From contig QIAA01000173.1 of NCBI GenBank assembly GCA_003224905.1, forward strand, positions 1 through 61,651: 61,651 nt of DNA. Reading direction: 5' to 3'. This DNA is from Acidobacteriota bacterium (GTDB taxonomy: Bacteria > Acidobacteriota > Terriglobia > Terriglobales > Acidobacteriaceae). The number at the start of each line of letters is the position of its first letter. Position 1 is the first letter of the stretch. The notes beneath the pieces were generated by a model. It saw only the letters and a list, made by a program, of their open reading frames with translations, was not told the origin of the DNA and did no database searches. Shown here piece by piece: positions 61,494 to 61,651 of the stretch. The position numbers and the translations under genes were made by a program.

Positions 61494-61651
61494 GTATTTG
61501 TTTGCGGCGTTGCGGACAGGCTTCTATTCGTGCTCAAAGGCACATAAGGTATGTCCGGATCTCCGCCGCTCCATCTGAGGGTCGTGCTCGTGGCACAAGG
61601 ATGACAACGAGCTGACGGATTCCCCTTACACCGCCGCAAACTCTGATTCTT
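61494..61651. other. Window-end gap after the DNA methyltransferase
   Basis: 158 nt with no gene, hairpin or RNA feature that I can support. The sequence may hold the degenerate end of the methyltransferase gene, but no convincing continuing frame is seen. Confidence 0.3.

Overview
The window looks like a chromosomal piece of an Acidobacteriota genome (Terriglobia, Koribacter/Sulfotelmatobacter-like). The pointers are a VWFA-related protein of the type expanded in Acidobacteria, intergenic palindromes built from TGTCATCCTGAG-like arms, a deiodinase-like selenoprotein of the kind reported from Solibacter-like bacteria, and moderately GC-rich coding. I found no rRNA, tRNA or CRISPR array. Taxonomy is inference from gene content only.

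Layout. (1) 1-3.7 kb: the last ~140 nt of a group II intron (domains V and VI), then a mosaic, frame-broken surface or tail-like protein and two small holin-like/phage-like genes. (2) 3.7-10.5 kb, minus strand: genes for a 2-oxoacid dehydrogenase complex (E1 alpha, E1 beta, E2) interleaved with a sugar epimerase, a GT2 glycosyltransferase, a DUF2007 protein and a membrane-anchored cytochrome c; a RidA-like gene lies upstream. (3) 10.6-12.2 kb: a hypothetical protein and an 876-bp IS5-type element sitting in the centre of a REP-like palindrome. (4) 12.2-17.2 kb, minus strand: polysaccharide export/polymerisation genes (O-antigen ligase, TPR protein, Wzc-like tyrosine kinase). (5) 17.4-40.2 kb, plus strand: a long, tightly overlapping surface-glycan locus. 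It starts with a pseudaminic acid pathway (PseB, PseC, GNAT, a three-domain fusion, a PseG-GNAT fusion, PseI) and continues with a candidate nonulosonate transferase, a Wzx flippase, a methyltransferase, a deacetylase-like protein, an alkaline-phosphatase-superfamily transferase, four GT4 glycosyltransferases and a second ligase/polymerase.

(6) 40.2-51 kb: housekeeping genes (TonB-C protein, proline dehydrogenase, TldD/TldE, DUF3052, VWA protein, RluD, Lgt, flavin/F420 enzyme, aldo-keto reductase, DinB). A small four-helix-bundle gene flanked by inverted heptamer repeats sits between tldD and tldE. (7) 51.2-54.9 kb, minus strand: a stressosome operon (RsbR, RsbS, RsbT, a split RsbT-like/RsbX-like protein, histidine kinase). 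(8) 55.4-57.3 kb: a decayed IS110 element with a candidate bridge-RNA hairpin, next to a deiodinase-like selenoprotein read through an in-frame UGA. (9) 57.4-61.5 kb: TrpG/PabA, PilZ, a GT-C glycosyltransferase and a shortened DNA methyltransferase.

The strongest items for follow-up are the selenoprotein with its SECIS-like hairpin, the inverted-repeat-bounded four-helix-bundle cassette, the three-enzyme fusion in the pseudaminic acid locus, the IS5 element with a canonical -1 slippery site inside a palindromic repeat, and the IS110 bridge-RNA candidate.
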